Shown piece by piece: positions 35,788 to 49,751 of a DNA stretch of 64,000 bases. The DNA lies in contig CM049315.1 of assembly GCA_026874595.1 (NCBI GenBank), positions 61,068,889-61,132,888 on the forward strand, written 5' to 3'. The notes beneath the pieces are model-generated. The model was given only the letters and a program-made list of their open reading frames with translations, did no database searches and was not told the origin of the DNA. Made by a program: the position numbers and the translations under genes. Position 1 is the stretch's first letter; every line of letters starts with the position of its first letter. The stretch is from Sipunculus nudus (Eukaryota > Annelida > Sipuncula > Golfingiida > Sipunculidae).

Positions 35788-36455
35788 TGTTAGGGAGTAC
35801 ATAATGAATGCTCCCCACACATATTATCATAAATGATCCCTGGGCGTGAGTGAGCGATAATAAATAAGTTGTATTACCAGCTGATGTGTTGAGTGGACTT
35901 TATGCTAGTAAGCATATAAACTGCGCGTGCTGGCTCAAAATAGCATACACGTGTATGCACGCATCTCGATGTCATTTGGCATAGTGATTGTTCATATGCC
36001 AATGCAGTTAAGTGAAAATTCCTGATAAATTTAAAAATGACGCTAAACGTGGGTATATTTGTCACTTTTCATGCAGTGCTATGCAATGCCGCGCGTTTGT
36101 TTTTGTTGGTGTAGAAACCGCTTTTAATGTGCGTAGTTTTGTCCAGAAACCATTTATAAAGTCGTCATATTTTAAGGCACTGCATAAAAAGAAAAACATT
36201 TTCTCAAATTTGCCATGAAGTGACGAGTATTTCATCACGGTGTAAAAACACGTGTCTCTTTTGGTGTATCGCGCTGTGTATTGTGGGCAATGATGTAAGG
36301 GTTTGTCCCATGCCTCCGTGAGCGTAGCGCAAGGCAGGCCGGGAACCATGCTTGAAATCAGTAGGCCTATTGGACGCCATCTTGGATTATATGATTATTC
36401 AGCGTGGTGTCAGTCGGTTACAGTCGATATCTTTATATCCGCTGTTAAGATTACA
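35788..36455 (+). mobile_element. Probable 3' LTR of the Ty3/gypsy element
   Basis: It begins TGTTAGGGAG directly after the purine tract and plausibly ends at ...AAGATTACA (36455), giving TG...CA ends. A CATATAAACTG box near 35909 fits an LTR promoter. No second LTR is in the window, so the right boundary is a guess and no target duplication can be checked. Confidence 0.6.
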
Positions 36456-36640
36456 TGAAAAAGTGATCTGAAACATTATCTAGTGTCTAAAATCAATTAT
36501 GCCTATTATTTAACCATTCTTTTCGGCAAGGATAAATATCTTCTATTTTAAGAGATCTTACTTAGGACTTAAACTTAGAGAAAAGATCAATTTCACTTTA
36601 ATTTTGTTATCTTTTATAAATATGTTAAGTTAATATAGCT

Positions 36641-36935
36641 CTCAGGCACTTTTTTTCAAAAATCGTTGTGCGCGGGCGATTTCTTTCTTTTTTTTTTAAC
36701 TTTTTTTCGTATGACCTAAAAATGTCACATGAACAAGGAAAAGCATGGTAATGACAGATTATTTCTGGTTTAATAGGTAATTTTAAGCAGTACATCACTA
36801 AGGAAATCTTATCAAAATTGTACTATTTTATCTTCTTGAAAGAAATGTCCGAGCGGCTGGAGCTCAAAATTGGTAAGTTTCTATTCCAAATAAATTCGTT
36901 GATGTTTGGGAGCAGAAATTGAGACCATACCTTTT
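36641..36935. mobile_element. Diverged partial copy of the Harbinger-like MITE
   Basis: Shares CTCTCAGGCACTTTTTTTC, GGAAAAGCATG, TTTTATCTTCTTGAAAGAAAT and GACCATACCTTT with the element at 10589-10926, in the same order and strand. The left terminus is missing and the right end is diverged. Confidence 0.7.
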
Positions 36936-36999
36936 TGGCTTATAAACAATGTTATTATGAAAAAAGGTTACCAAAGTATGGTAACCCCCCCCCCCCCCT

Positions 37000-37210
37000 T
37001 TAAAGTCATCTGAGCTCTACCTCTAGCGTCGTCCTTCCGCCGGGTGTCAGGGCGTCCGTCCGTTAGTAGGGCACTTATCGTAACCATTAGACCTAGAAAC
37101 TTATAACTGTATATCCAGGGAGTTCCCAGGCCGATCTCTTTGGAAACCTGAAATTAGGTCATGGTGACCTATATTTTGCGAACAACAGGCTTAAAACATG
37201 ATGTTCACTG
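37000..37210 (+). mobile_element. Fragment resembling the 5' region of a Helentron C-type element
   Basis: AAGTCATCTGAGCTC followed by a GTCGTCC/GTCCGTCCG stretch and ACCATTAGACCTAGAAACTT resembles the part of Helentron C just inside its left end. The AGCTCAGCTGA terminus itself is replaced by a C run. No right end could be paired with it. Confidence 0.45.
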
Positions 37211-38911
37211 TGACCTTTATCCTCCGAGCTATTGGGCTCGTAAATAACCCTCAGAATAATTAAAAATTGATACAAAAGCTCCAGTATCTGTGTAACATAT
37301 GCATTGATCGCCATGATTCTTTGCATGCATATTGATCCTGAAGTGTTTCTGTACATTCATTTCCTGTAGATTGGTATCCCCACCTTTATATTATTTTAAC
37401 TTTTACGGATTTTTAGGTCTATTTTTAAAGACCGGCCGGTCGCGCCATGAATGATGAAAGCCATCTATAGTATGCACAAAGCACGTGCCTTCTTCCATTA
37501 AGGCATTGTCCCGGTTTTAGCCATGTTCATTGTCTCTCCATTAACACGAGAGGGTTTTAATGGAAATACATTTTACACAGAGACAGGATCAAAGCACCAT
37601 TTGTAATATATATTTAAAAAAAACTACGTAAAGGCCACACGCGTCCCAGCCATACCGGCACGACAAAGGGCTACAAATGATGAGAGTAGTCTGTGCGTGA
37701 AGCAGAGTTGATAAAGGGGAAAAAGATGTCGATTTTGAACGTAAGGCGATAATTAATAATGAAAGCAAGCTATTATGTCCCGCTTGTTGGCAATAGCAAC
37801 AGAGTAATAACAGCCGATGTTTACACCAGGGAATCTCTGGACAACTAATTTATAAATCACTAGACCGAGTATAATAAACGGATAAAAACGAACTGTGCAC
37901 ACAGTAGCAAACGTTTGGGCTAGCAACACATGTATCGTGTTAGAATGCTTTATTATTCTTATCATATGAAGAAGTTTGTCGATATAAAATGTGGTTAAAA
38001 TCACACATACCATCACAAATAAGGGCTAAGAAAGAAACAAAAGAAAGCTAAGAAAGAAAGCGAGACAATGTCGGAGTGAACAATGGGACTTTTGCATGTA
38101 ATGGGAACGCCATGATATAGAACAGACTAGTTGAAAACACGTGTCTGGCACTTAAGTGAGCGGAAAAACAAGCTGGTAATGGCATTAAGGGGACACAAGG
38201 TCGGATACATAGTGAAGGGAAAAACTAACTCGTACCTATTGAGTCAGGGGACAACAAGGGCTGTACTATACACACAGTGAAGGGCAAACACGGGATAGTA
38301 ATTGCAGTGAAGGAAAACACTCGGCTTGTACATAGATTTAGGGGGGAAATGAGCAATTACACATAGTAAAGGGCAAACGCGGGATGGAAAAAAATATGGT
38401 AACAAGAATGATTATCCAACGTGTCCCAGAGTGTGCCGTTCTATGTGGGTTTGATAGAAGATGTACATCAGGAATATAATTTACACGAATTGTTTGCATG
38501 TCCGTTGGAACGTGTTTACCTTTTGTGATTCCAGAGCATCTTGTTTAATCAATCTGTAAATTTATACTTGTCTGTTTCACAAAATAAACATATATGATCG
38601 ACAAAAAGCATTTGATGCGGAGTATCTCTTACAATGTCTGTACAGGTGGTACATTTGAAACACCTTAGTGAATGATCCAAAAGTATATCAGTCCCTTAGG
38701 CAAACGTATATATTGTGTCTATGTACACAAGCCTTCCATTAACAAAGAAACGTCGGCATAGAACCGATGCGCTGTCTGATCGGTCACTATGGTAATGTTC
38801 ACTGGTTCCTTGTCAACATATTTCTTTATTTCTATTTAATCAACGTTGCGGAGAGTCAATCTGGAAAAAGAGGTGCATAAATAAAAAAGAGGAGAGTATA
38901 TATGGATTGTC

Positions 38912-38968
<57 letters not shown>

Positions 38969-41900
38969 AAAATGAAACCCATACGATATTTAGAAAGGAT
39001 GTATATTCTACATAGTGTCGGGTTTTCCAGTACATAACATGCATGTATATCTAACCGTTCACATGTGAAGAAATTATGGGACAACCCAAAGGTTTCCTCT
39101 GTCAATGCATTCTTTTTTTTTTTTTTCATTTACTAGCAAATCGGTATGCATTAAATCAACAGTATTCAGCCATTAAAATTTGCCTTTAAATGTGAGTAAA
39201 GTACTATTATATAACACGTTCATACCAAACACAAGCTTACCATTATTATGAAGCTTTTTGAGTCAGAGATATATATCTATCGAGGCGCTTGTATATACTT
39301 TTCGATGTGTGTCCTATGCTCCAGTCATCACTCAGCTTTAATAGTCCATGAGTTAGGTGACTTATTTTAGAATGTTCGTATCAGAAAGGTGGCAAATTCT
39401 TTTTGGAACCTAATTACCTCTTCTTTACATTTTTTGTATGATAGCAGTGCCAATTATACATGCTGATATCCCTGCCAGGAAAATGGTTAGCTTATTAAAT
39501 GTCATTTTAATAGATATGTCTGCAAATGAAATTTGAAACAAAAATGGCAGCAGATTCAGTGTGGCAAATGAAAGCACAGCATCTTATATTTTATATAAAA
39601 TAGTTATTTAAGGTTTTTATAAAATATATTAAGGCCATACGATGTCAATATGCTATATGACCAATTTGATTTGAAAGGGTTTTACTCCATTGCGAAATAT
39701 TAATATTTCACTGGTTACGGAGGTTCCTGTGTGCATGAAAAGTACTCGATATAAATCCCCATATTCATTAACTAGACCATTAGACGTTAAAAAAATATGG
39801 TAGACTTCTGGTAACCTCGCACTAACGCGGAAATGACGTCATTACCTCGCCCATGGCTGCTAAAAAAAGAAGGCAACTTAGCGTTACGGGAAGCATAAAC
39901 TGCTTCATTTTTAAATCTACTGACATTAAGATAATAAACTATCACCTAAAATGTTTGTATTAAAGTCTTCTATGCATTCAGTTATCAAGTTATCAATATG
40001 CAAATTGATATATAAATCAGGTAAACACAGGTCAAAAGGTAAAAACTGAGTTAAGTGAATTTTATATCCCTCAGGAATAATAGTTAAAATATACAAATTA
40101 ATATACCTACACTATAATTAATGCATATGTTAATTGAAACATTTTTCAATTTAGTGCGTGTTTCTTATAATTAAGGTAGATAAATTAACAAATTTAAATT
40201 TTTTCTGTTCCGTAATCTAAAAAAGTGTAGTCTATATATGTGATTAAGAATCAAATTTATTTAAATGTTACCTTCTTTTTTATTCTCTCAGTCTGTTTGC
40301 CTATATATTATACTTGTAGTTTTAAAAGTGGAATAATAAAGGTCAAAATCCTTAAGGTTAAACTGCAGTGGTTATTTTCAGGAAATGACAGCTTTGCACT
40401 GAAGACAAATTATTACATTCATGTGCATTGCAAGGAGATCTTGTTTGGTTTTTTTTCTTAGTTTTTTTATATATTGACATATTTACCTTCCTGGTAAAGT
40501 GTCACTAAATAGAAAATGACGTCATTAGCTGCATTTAATTGCTACTCTAAAAATACAGGTTGGGGTAGGAAACATCAATCCTATATGTAATTACAGACAA
40601 TTAGTTTCACTAATCACAGGACAATAAATTGCGATTTAAATGCTCGTGTTCGGGTCATCTATACATCATAGTTATAGATATATAAATTGAAATGTCAATA
40701 AGGTCATCGAAAGTCAAAAGGCCATGAAACTTAAAATCCTGAGAGTATGGAAATGCCTGCGTTTCCTGTCCAAATATCACAACATTTATTCATATTGTAT
40801 ATGTATAATTCTATCAGATATTTGTTAACGAAATTATGATAGAGTGTCTTGAAAATAAAATGGTCAGTAATTTTATTATTCTAAGGGTTGTACATTTAAT
40901 TGTCAATTCAATGAACTGCTGGGTACATAAACAAGTATAACAAGGTCAGCATCTCTTTATAACAAATGTTATACATTGTGGAACCCCAATGCTTTTTAAA
41001 AAGCTGTTGTTAAATGGTCTTCTGGATTAATTGAAAGCATTTACAGAGGAACCCCGCCTTGCGACCACCCCACAATTGGGCCAACCACACAATTACAACC
41101 ACTTTTCTTGGTCCCGAATATATGAAACAGGTAAATTAGAAATTTACAAATAAGACAACCCCCAAATTACGACCAATTTTATCAGTCCCAGGGATGGTCG
41201 TAATTGATATACTATTTCATATAGTAAACTCATAAACAGTACAAACGTCTATTATTTTATTTATTTCTATATACCTTTACAATATATAAATAATGTTCTC
41301 TGTTTAGTGGGGGGGGGGGGAATAATTTCTTTGACGATTCACCCCCTTGCCACAATATTGGAGATATATACCCCCACCCCCATTATTGACGCCCCTGGGA
41401 AAAGTGTCTGTCCCGTGGAATATAAACTGTAATTTAAGCAGATGTAACAAGCAAGCGCCAGTGTCCCTATCGTCAGTGTTCCATAAAAACCAAAGGTCGA
41501 TAATGACAGCAACAGAGGAAATCATGAAAACTTTATCTGCAGCGCGGTTTAATCTCAAGCCTGGGAATATTCTTCACACAAATGATGTTTCCACAAGTAA
41601 CCTATACAAAATAATAAATTATTCTGACGTAGAGGGGTTGTGTGCGTTTTACTCCGCACCTCTTGTTTAGTGTATACGCGACTGCGTGGCCGTAGTTCAG
41701 GGCGTGATCAGTCCGCAGCCAGCCGGGAGTGGAAGCCAACACCGCAGGATAATCTCTTGTTCATCTTAAAGGATTACTGTAATCCTGGATTAATTCTGTC
41801 ATCATGATAACAGCAAAATGCCATCACTGCCTCAGTAATGATTGAAAAAATATATCCCAAAAGGGAAATAGTGTGAAAATAAGAGTTTTAAATTAAACAA

Positions 41901-42327
41901 ATGTGCATTCAGCGTGTACCTTTGGGGGAACTGTTTGCGACCAGTAACTGAGAATCGTTTACTCTAAATAGTGACCAGGTATCACTGATCAGAAATCAAC
42001 GGAAACACAATGGCGTGAGAGCCAAGCAGCTGATCCGCCAAAGGGAAAATCACTATATCTCTACCCAGCTTTGAGGGAACCTCCGGCAATGAACAAAACA
42101 ATGATGACACCATCCTGGCGTGCAATAGAATATCGTTACAATCCCCTACACGACTGTGTGGCCAAAATCCATGATTGAATACGGGATTTATTATCTCTAT
42201 GAACAGCGACATGAAACATTTAGGCAAAAGGAACAGTGACAGAACATCAAGTGGAGAACTAACTCTATCAGCAGGCAAGGTCCTGTTAGCGTTAGAGTAC
42301 TAATACGGACAATTGACATCGAAAAAG
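37211..42327. other. Largely unassigned sequence upstream of the lectin gene
   Basis: Contains a weakly repeated motif GTGAAGGGCAAACACGGG around 38210-38380 and a (TC)n run at 38912-38962. A TACAGAGGAACCCCGCCTTGCGACC motif near 41043 looks like one end of a pogo-like MITE. A C/G-rich end with TGACGCCCCTG is near 41387-41397. A 107-codon open frame at 41347-41670 has no recognised similarity and starts in repeat sequence. The lectin promoter should lie in the right part, but no clear core element is seen. Confidence 0.4.
38912..38962. repeat. (TC)n microsatellite
   Basis: An uninterrupted TC run of about 50 bases. A minus-strand open frame through it reads only Arg-Glu repeats in that part and is an artefact. 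Confidence 0.95.
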
Positions 42328-42403
42328 ATGACGATCCTGAACCAGCCCAGCAAACAGGTACCGTACCTAACGGCGGCGGTTGTTTTGAGCGCACTCTTTT
42401 CAG
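42328..42403 (+). CDS. C-type lectin exon 1: signal peptide
   Basis: The ATG at 42328 is preceded by AAAAAG. The 25 codons read MTILNQPSKQVPY followed by the hydrophobic stretch LTAAVVLSALFS, a typical secretion signal with a small-residue cleavage region. The exon ends in phase 1 at a strong donor (CAG/GTGAGT, 42404). The next recognised exon, at 55129, enters in phase 1 and begins with the first CTLD cysteine. A signal exon in phase 1 followed by a phase-1 CTLD exon is a common layout for secreted lectins. The link across a 12.7-kb intron is inferred, and another exon in between cannot be excluded. Confidence 0.6.
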
Positions 42404-42849
42404 GTGAGTAACGCTCTGGATTTTACATTCCGGAGTTGTAATATAGTTCAGAAATTTCCATAAATTATATCAGTCATCATTATTTAGTGAGAATGACACA
42501 TTTAAGACGTGGTAAGTCTAATAAATAGTTTTCTTCTGTACAAATCAAAATTTCTCGACTGTACACGTTCAATTGCCAATCATTCCAGGACAAATCCCAA
42601 TTCGGATCTGCACTGGTCTGATTGGCATTTGTACTAAAGGGTACTGTGTCATAACTCATGTCTAACAAATAGATTAAATGGCAATCTTAAATTGAATTGA
42701 ATCTCAACATTAACTTACGTATGGGAATAACATAATTCATATTTATTCAGAATATATTAAATAAAGCATTTCGAAGTGAATATGTCTCTACTGAATTTTA
42801 TATTGAATAAATTCCCAGCATGGGTAATTTTACTGCAAGTAGATGGATT

Positions 42850-42903
42850 TATCTTATTCTGAATACATAAAATAATATATAATAATATAAAATAATAATA
42901 ATA

Positions 42904-42941
<38 letters not shown>
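42850..42941. repeat. AAT-rich and (TA)n microsatellite
   Basis: Short AATAATA repeats run into a TA tract at 42906-42941 within lectin intron 1. Confidence 0.9.
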
Positions 42942-42943
<2 letters not shown>

Positions 42944-43059
42944 GTGTGTGTTTGTGTTAAATTTATACCAACAACACCGGAAAACAGGTCCACAAACAGT
43001 AATGCGAATGCGTACTCCTTGATTTACTCAAATACAAATTAGAACCTGGTGACTCTGAC

Positions 43060-43367
43060 AAGTTTGGTGCTGAGGATATATACCATACAAACTAAATGGG
43101 CGAAGATCGTAGATTTTGGCCATATAAAATAAACAAGTCCAGGTCGTAGATATAGGCCATACAAACTTAATGGGTGAAGATCGTAGATATAGGCCATATA
43201 AAATAAACAAGTCCAGGTCGTAGATATAGGCCATACAAACTTAATGGGTGAAGATCGTAGATATAGGCCATATAAAATAAACCAGTCCAGGTCGTAGATA
43301 TAGGCCATACAAACTTAATGGGTGAAGGTCGTAGATATAGGTCATAGAAACTGAACGAATGGAGGTC

Positions 43368-43416
<49 letters not shown>

Positions 43417-43979
43417 TAACTTAATGGGTGAAGGTAGTAGATATAGGTCATAGAAACTAAACGAATGGAGGTCTTATATATATATATAACTTAATAGGTG
43501 AAGGTCGTAGATATAGGCCATAAACAATAAACGAGTCCAGGCCGTAGATATAAGCCATTCAATCTAAATGGGTAAAGGTCGTAGATATAGGTCATAGAAA
43601 CTAAACGAATGGAGGTCATATATATAAATAACTAAATGTGTGAAGGTCGTAAATATAGGCCATAGAGAGTAAATTATTCCAGCCCGTAGAAACAGGCCAT
43701 AGAAACAAAATGGTTGAGGATCGTAGATATAGACCATAGAATTTATACGAGTCCAGGTCGTAGATATACGCTATAGAAACTAAATGGGTGAAAATCGTAG
43801 ACATAGACCATTCAAACTAAACCAGTCCAGTTCGTAGATAAAGGCCATTCAAACTAAATAGGTGAAGGTCGTAGATATAGGCCATTCAAACTAAACCAGT
43901 CCAGTTCGTAGATATAGGCCATTCAAACTAAATAGGTGAAGGTCGTAGATATAGGTCATAGAAACTAAACGAATGGAGG

Positions 43980-44025
<46 letters not shown>

Positions 44026-45744
44026 TTAATGGGTGAAGGTCGTAAATATAGGCCATAGAGGGTAAATTATTCCAGCCCGTAGAAACAGGCCATAGAAACA
44101 AAATGGGTGAGGATCGTAGATATAGACCATAGAATTTATACGAGTCCAGGTCGTAGATATACGCTACAGAAACTAAATAGTTGAAAATCGTAGACATAGA
44201 CCATTCAAACTAAACCAGTCCAGTTCGTAGATATAGGCCATTCAAACTAAATTGGTGAAGGTCGTCGATATAGGCCATTCAAACTAAATGGGTGAAGGTC
44301 GTAGATAAAGGCCATTCAAACTAAATTGGTGAAGGTCGTAGATATAGGCCATTCAAACTAAATTGGTGAAGGTCGTAGATATAGGCCATTCAAACTAAAC
44401 CAGTCCAGTTCGTAGATATAGGCCATTCAAACTAAATAGGTGAAGGTCGTAGATATAGGTCATAGAAACTAAACGAATGGAGGTCGTATATATATATAAC
44501 TTAATAGGTGAAGGTCGTAGATAAAGGCCATAGACAATAAACGAGTCCAGGCCGTAGATATAAGCCATTCAATCTAAATGGGTAAAGGTCGTAGATATAG
44601 GTCATAGAAACTAAACGAATGGAGGTCGTATATATAAATAACTAAATGTGTGAAGGTCGTAGATAAAGGCCATAGACAATAAACGAGTCCAGGCCGTAGA
44701 TATAAGCCATTCAATCTAAATGGGTAAAGGTCGTAGATATAGGCCATTCAAACTAAATTGGTGAAGGTCGTCGATATAGGCCATTCAAACTAAATGGGTG
44801 AAGGTCGTAGATAAAGGCCATTCAAACTAAATTGGTGAAGGTCGTAGATATAGGCCATTCAAACTAAATTGGTGAAGGTCGTCGATATAGGCCATTCAAA
44901 CTAAATGGGTGAAGGTCGTAGATATAGGCCATTGAAACTAAACAAGTACAGTTCGTAGATATAGGCCATTCAAACTAAATAGGTGAAGGTCGTAGATATA
45001 GGTCATAGAAACTAAACGAATGGAGGTCGTATATATATATAACTTAATAGGTGAAGGTCGTAGATAAAGGCCATAGACAATAAACGAGTCCAGGCCGTAG
45101 ATATAAGCCATTCAATCTAAATGGGTGAAGGTCGTAGCTATAGGTCGTAGAAACTAAACGAATGAAGGTCGTATATATAAATAACTTAATGGGTGAAGGT
45201 CGTAGATAAAGGCCATAGACAATAAACGAGTCCAGGCCGTAGATATAAGCCATTCAATCTAAATGGGTAAAGGTCGTAGATATAGGTCATAGAAACCAAA
45301 CGAATGGAGGTCGTATATATATATAACTTAATAGGTGAAGGTCGTAGATATAGGCCATAAACAATAAACGAGTCCAGGCCGTAGATATAAGCCATTCAAT
45401 CTAAATGGGTAAAGGTCGTAGATATAGGTCATAGAAACTAAACGAATGGAGGTCGTATATATAAATAACTAAATGTGTGAAGGTCGTTAATATAGGCCAT
45501 AGAGAGTAAATTATTCCAGCCCGTAGAAACAGGCCATAGAAACAAAATGGGTGAGGATCGTAGATATAGACCATAGAATTTATACGAGTCCAGGTCGTAG
45601 ATATACGCTATAGAAACTAAATGGGTGAAAATCGTAGACATAGACCATTCAAACTAAACCAGTCCAGTTCGTAGATAAAGGCCATTCAAACTAAATAGGT
45701 GAAGGTCGTAGATATAGGTCATAGAAACTAAACGAATGGAGGTC

Positions 45745-45841
<97 letters not shown>

Positions 45842-46797
45842 TTAATGGGTGAAGGTCGTAAATATAGGCCATAGAGGGTAAATTATTCCAGCCCGTAGAA
45901 ACAGGCCATAGAAACAAAATGGGTGAGGATCGTAGATATAAACCATAGAATTTATACGAGTCCAGGTCGTAGATATACGCTATAGAAACTAAATAGGTGA
46001 AAATCGTAGACATACACCATTCAAACTAAACCAGTCCAGTTCGTAGATATAGGCCATTCAAACTAAATTGGTGAAGGTCGTCGATATAGGCCATTCAAAC
46101 TAAATGGGTGAAGGTCGTAGATAAAGGCCATTCAAACTAAATTGGTGAAGGTCGTAGATATAGGCCATTCGAACTAAATTGGTGAAGGTCGTAGATATAG
46201 GCCATTCAAACTAAACCAGTCCAGTTCGTAGATATAGGCCATTCAAACTAAATAGGTGAAGGTCGTAGATATAGGTCATAGAAACTAAACGAATGGAGGT
46301 CGTATATATATAACTTAATAGGTGAAGGTCGTAGATAAAGGCCATAGACAATAAACGAGTCCAGGCCGTAGATATAAGCCATTCAATCTAAATGGGAGAA
46401 GGTCGTAGCTATAGGTCATAGAAACTAAACGAATGGAGGTCGTATATATAAATAACTTAATGGGTGAAGGTCGTAGATAAAGGCCATAGACAATAAACGA
46501 GTCCAGGCCGTAGATATAAGCCATTCAATCTAAATGGGTGAAGGTCGTAGATATAGGTCATAGAAACTAAACGAATGGAGGTCGTATATGTATATGTATA
46601 TAACTTAATGGGTGAAGGTCGTAGGTATAGGTCATAGAAACTAAACGAATGGAGGTCGTATATATATAACTTAATGGGTGAAGGTCGTAGATATAGGTCA
46701 TAGAAACTAAACGAATGGAGGTCGTATATGTATATGTATATAACTTAATGGGTGAAGGTCGTAGGTATAGATCATAGAAAATAAACGAATGGAGGTC

Positions 46798-46843
<46 letters not shown>

Positions 46844-47800
46844 CTTAATGTGTGAAGGTCGTAAATATAGGCCATAGAGAGTAAATTATTCCAGCCCGTA
46901 GAAACAGGCCATAGAAACAAAATGGGTGAGGATCGTAGATATAGACCATAGAATTTATACGAGTCCAGGTCGTAGATATACGCTATAGAAACTAAATGGG
47001 TGAAAATCGTAGACATAGACCATTCAAACTAAACCAGTCCAGTTCGTAGATATAGGCCATTCAAACTAAATTGGTGAAGGTCGTCGATATAGGCCATTCA
47101 AACTAAATGGGTGAAGGTCGTAGATATAGGCCATTGAAACTAAACAAGTACAGTTCGTAGATATAGGCCATCAAACTTAATGGGTGAAGGTCGTAGATAT
47201 AGGTCATAGAAACTAAACGAATGGAGGTCGTATATATATATAACTTAATAGGTGAAGGTCGTAGATATAGGCCATAAACAATAAACGAGTCCAGGCCGTA
47301 GATATAAGCCATTCAATCTAAATGGGTAAAGGTCGTAGATATAGGTCATAGAAACTAAACGAATGGAGGTCGTATATATAAATAACTAAATGTGTGAAGG
47401 TCGTAAATATAGGCCATAGAGAGTAAATTATTCCAGCCCGTAGAAACAGGCCATAGAAACAAAATGGGTGAGGATCGTAGATATAGACCATAGAATTTAT
47501 ACGAGTCCAGGTCGTAGATATACGCTATAGAAACTAAATGGGTGAAAATCGTAGACATACACCATTCAAACTAAACCAGTCCAGTTCGTAGATATAGGCC
47601 ATTCAAACCTAATGGGTGAAGGTCGTAGATATAGGCCATTCAAACTAAATGGGTGAAGGTCGTAGATATAGGCCATTCAAACTAAACAAGTACAGTTCAT
47701 AGATACAGGTCATAGAAACTAAATAGGCGGAGGTCATATAGATACAGGCCATAGATAATAAACCAGTGAAGGCCGTATATAGGTCATAGAAACATGTATT
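43060..47800. repeat. 37-bp minisatellite, about 4.7 kb, with internal (TA)n expansions
   Basis: The consensus is GGGTGAAGGTCGTAGATATA then GGCCATTCAAACTAAAT, period 37. There are well over 100 units. Variant units with CCAGTCCAGTTCG or CGAGTCCAGG starts alternate with the main type. A five-unit block of about 185 bp (containing ATTATTCCAGCCCGTAGAAAC and AGAATTTATACGAG) recurs near 43665, 44055, 45500, 45870, 46880 and 47415, making a higher-order repeat. Several units have ATATA expanded into long TA runs: 43370-43412, 43984-44022, 45750-45838 and 46800-46842. The array lies in lectin intron 1. Confidence 0.95.
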
Positions 47801-48052
47801 ACTACAGTTGTTAAAAGGTAACATACATGCCCATGAATGTTTTGTGATACAGACATAATCAAATTAGTAAGCATGCGTATGTTGAGTCAAGAAGAATAAA
47901 TGAAGATTTATTAATATATTATATTTCCATCAAAAATTCATTTTTCGAGTAGAAACGACCTCTGGCGGAAAACTGCATTAACTCCTCTCTTTAAGAGTTT
48001 GTATGCAACATTTAAAAGTGTTTCCATTTCAGTTTTTTTAAATGAATTAGGA

Positions 48053-48116
<64 letters not shown>

Positions 48117-49751
48117 TAGTATATACATATGGTATGCCGATTCAAATTGTGTTGTGTCTAACTTTCTACGATGCATATTATGGTCAATATGGCAAATATA
48201 AATGTCGCTACTTGCTGGAAAAACAGGAAACAGAGATTCTTAACGAGTGCCATTGTTCCTTCCTTTAGTGTATTATGGTGAATAAATATTCAGTGTTCAT
48301 ATACACTACCAGTCAGAGGATCAGTGGTCACCGAATCAGAAGGGTGGGCAGCCGTTTTTTTTTTTGTTTTTTTTTTTTTTGTTTTTTTTTCTCTCAAAAT
48401 TGCTGTATGGTATAATGAGGATGGTGTGTACACTACAACCAGCAGTAGGCGTTTATGTGATATCTATTTTATTAATACGCAACCGGTGTGCTCTTCTGGG
48501 ACGTTTGTTTTCTTTGCCTCGTTTATGTTCTGTCTAATGGCATAATTAAACATTTCATTATTTGTCCTCACAAGTGGCTATCTTTCATTTTGTGCTTTAA
48601 TGGCCTCCACGCAAGTCAGGTATTTCTTCTGGTTCATTTAGGATTTTCGTGTATTTCGAGCTCATTGGCCAAACAGAGTGTCATGCAAAGGCCGGGTCAC
48701 AATTCGCGTTCACAGGTCTACTATATTCCCCATTGATCCCAGTATCCACTATAACGCCGTTATTAAGGAATTTCACTCCCAAAAAGGGAAGTAAAAGTTT
48801 TATTTCAAGCGCTAAACAAAGACCACAAAGCTCCGCTTTCAATGCGATTCCTTTTCAGTTGGGTCAACACAGGGAACTGAGACTAGTTATACGACCACCG
48901 TTTGTCAGAGTTTTTTATGGGTTAACAGGTATGTTAGTTTCTATACATTCATGAGTATCTTTCCATGGTAACCATAGTTTTAACAGTTAAATACAATCTC
49001 CAGGGACATGTTGAAATATGTGACCAGTACATCTTTAAACTGATAGGAATTACATTGACAAATGTGGTCGGAGCCTACGGACCTCCATGAATCAGTCATG
49101 CGCTCACATGGTATGTTGTATGAAAAACACTATCATGCTTCAGTAAAACGCGTTCACCTGGCGAGTGGAAGAACACATATTTGAATGGGCGGCTTCTGCA
49201 CGAGGACAAAGGAATCGTCTTTGAAATTGTCGCACCTAAGGTAAATATATTATGGTGATTATGATTTCCTATAAATTCTTTAATAGAAATTTTTATACGG
49301 TTTTTTCCCTAACCCTCTACATATTTTTTTAGCGAAGTCTGTACATAACTTTTTGCTTTAAATTTGCTTTAAGACAATGCAACGAACCAAGGCAGAAATT
49401 GTTTCTTTCCCAAAAAACTTTCACCGAAATATGTTAAACAGCCCGTTGTAAGTTTTCGACGAGACCTTATTATTCTATAACAAACAACAAACCTCGGGAC
49501 AAACATTTAATACTGTTTGAATATATTTACCTGCATGCCTTTTCACATTGGCAGCTATATACGTTGCATTTTTGCGTGCGAGAGCCTTCAACGCGATAAT
49601 GACATGCATGCTCGTGTGTCTGTTAACATGCCTTAGACTTTCCTCAACTGACACCTTAAACATCGTTATCCATGATGTCCTATGAGCATCAACTTATACA
49701 AAGTAGCAGTTGGAATTGGTTTTTAAATCATAATCGATGATTAAAAAATAA
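47801..49751. other. Unassigned intronic sequence
   Basis: Holds a (TA)n run at 48054-48114 and a T-rich stretch at about 48354-48390. Overlapping open frames at 48324-48954 have no recognised domain and no convincing exon borders. Confidence 0.4.
48054..48114. repeat. (TA)n microsatellite
   Basis: An uninterrupted TA run of about 60 bases in lectin intron 1. Confidence 0.95.

Larger units (their letters stand above)
29838..36455 (+). mobile_element. Decayed Ty3/gypsy LTR retrotransposon, 5'-truncated, split by Helentron B
   Basis: From left to right: end of reverse transcriptase and start of RNase H (29838-29986), Helentron B in reverse (29987-34106), rest of RNase H (34107-34230), integrase region (about 34270-35130), C-terminal tail, a purine-rich tract (about 35774-35787) and an LTR-like region (35788-36455). 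Frames are broken by stops and small indels. gag, protease and the 5' LTR are not in the window. The domain order RT-RNaseH-IN identifies Ty3/gypsy rather than Ty1/copia. Confidence 0.85.

Noticed and set aside
41347-41670. 107-codon plus-strand frame ending SAPLV
   Set aside because: It begins inside a C/G-rich transposon end. The second half could be coding but nothing supports it.
43028-47558. Many minus-strand open frames of 62-149 codons rich in YIYDL, LYLRSSPI and GLYLRP
   Set aside because: They are the three frames of a 37-bp repeat on the reverse strand. There is no start context, no non-repeat flank, and the frames break wherever TA runs change length.
48324-48954. Overlapping plus-strand frames with hydrophobic stretches
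   Set aside because: The first is a T-run artefact. The others lack recognisable motifs, good splice borders or biased composition.
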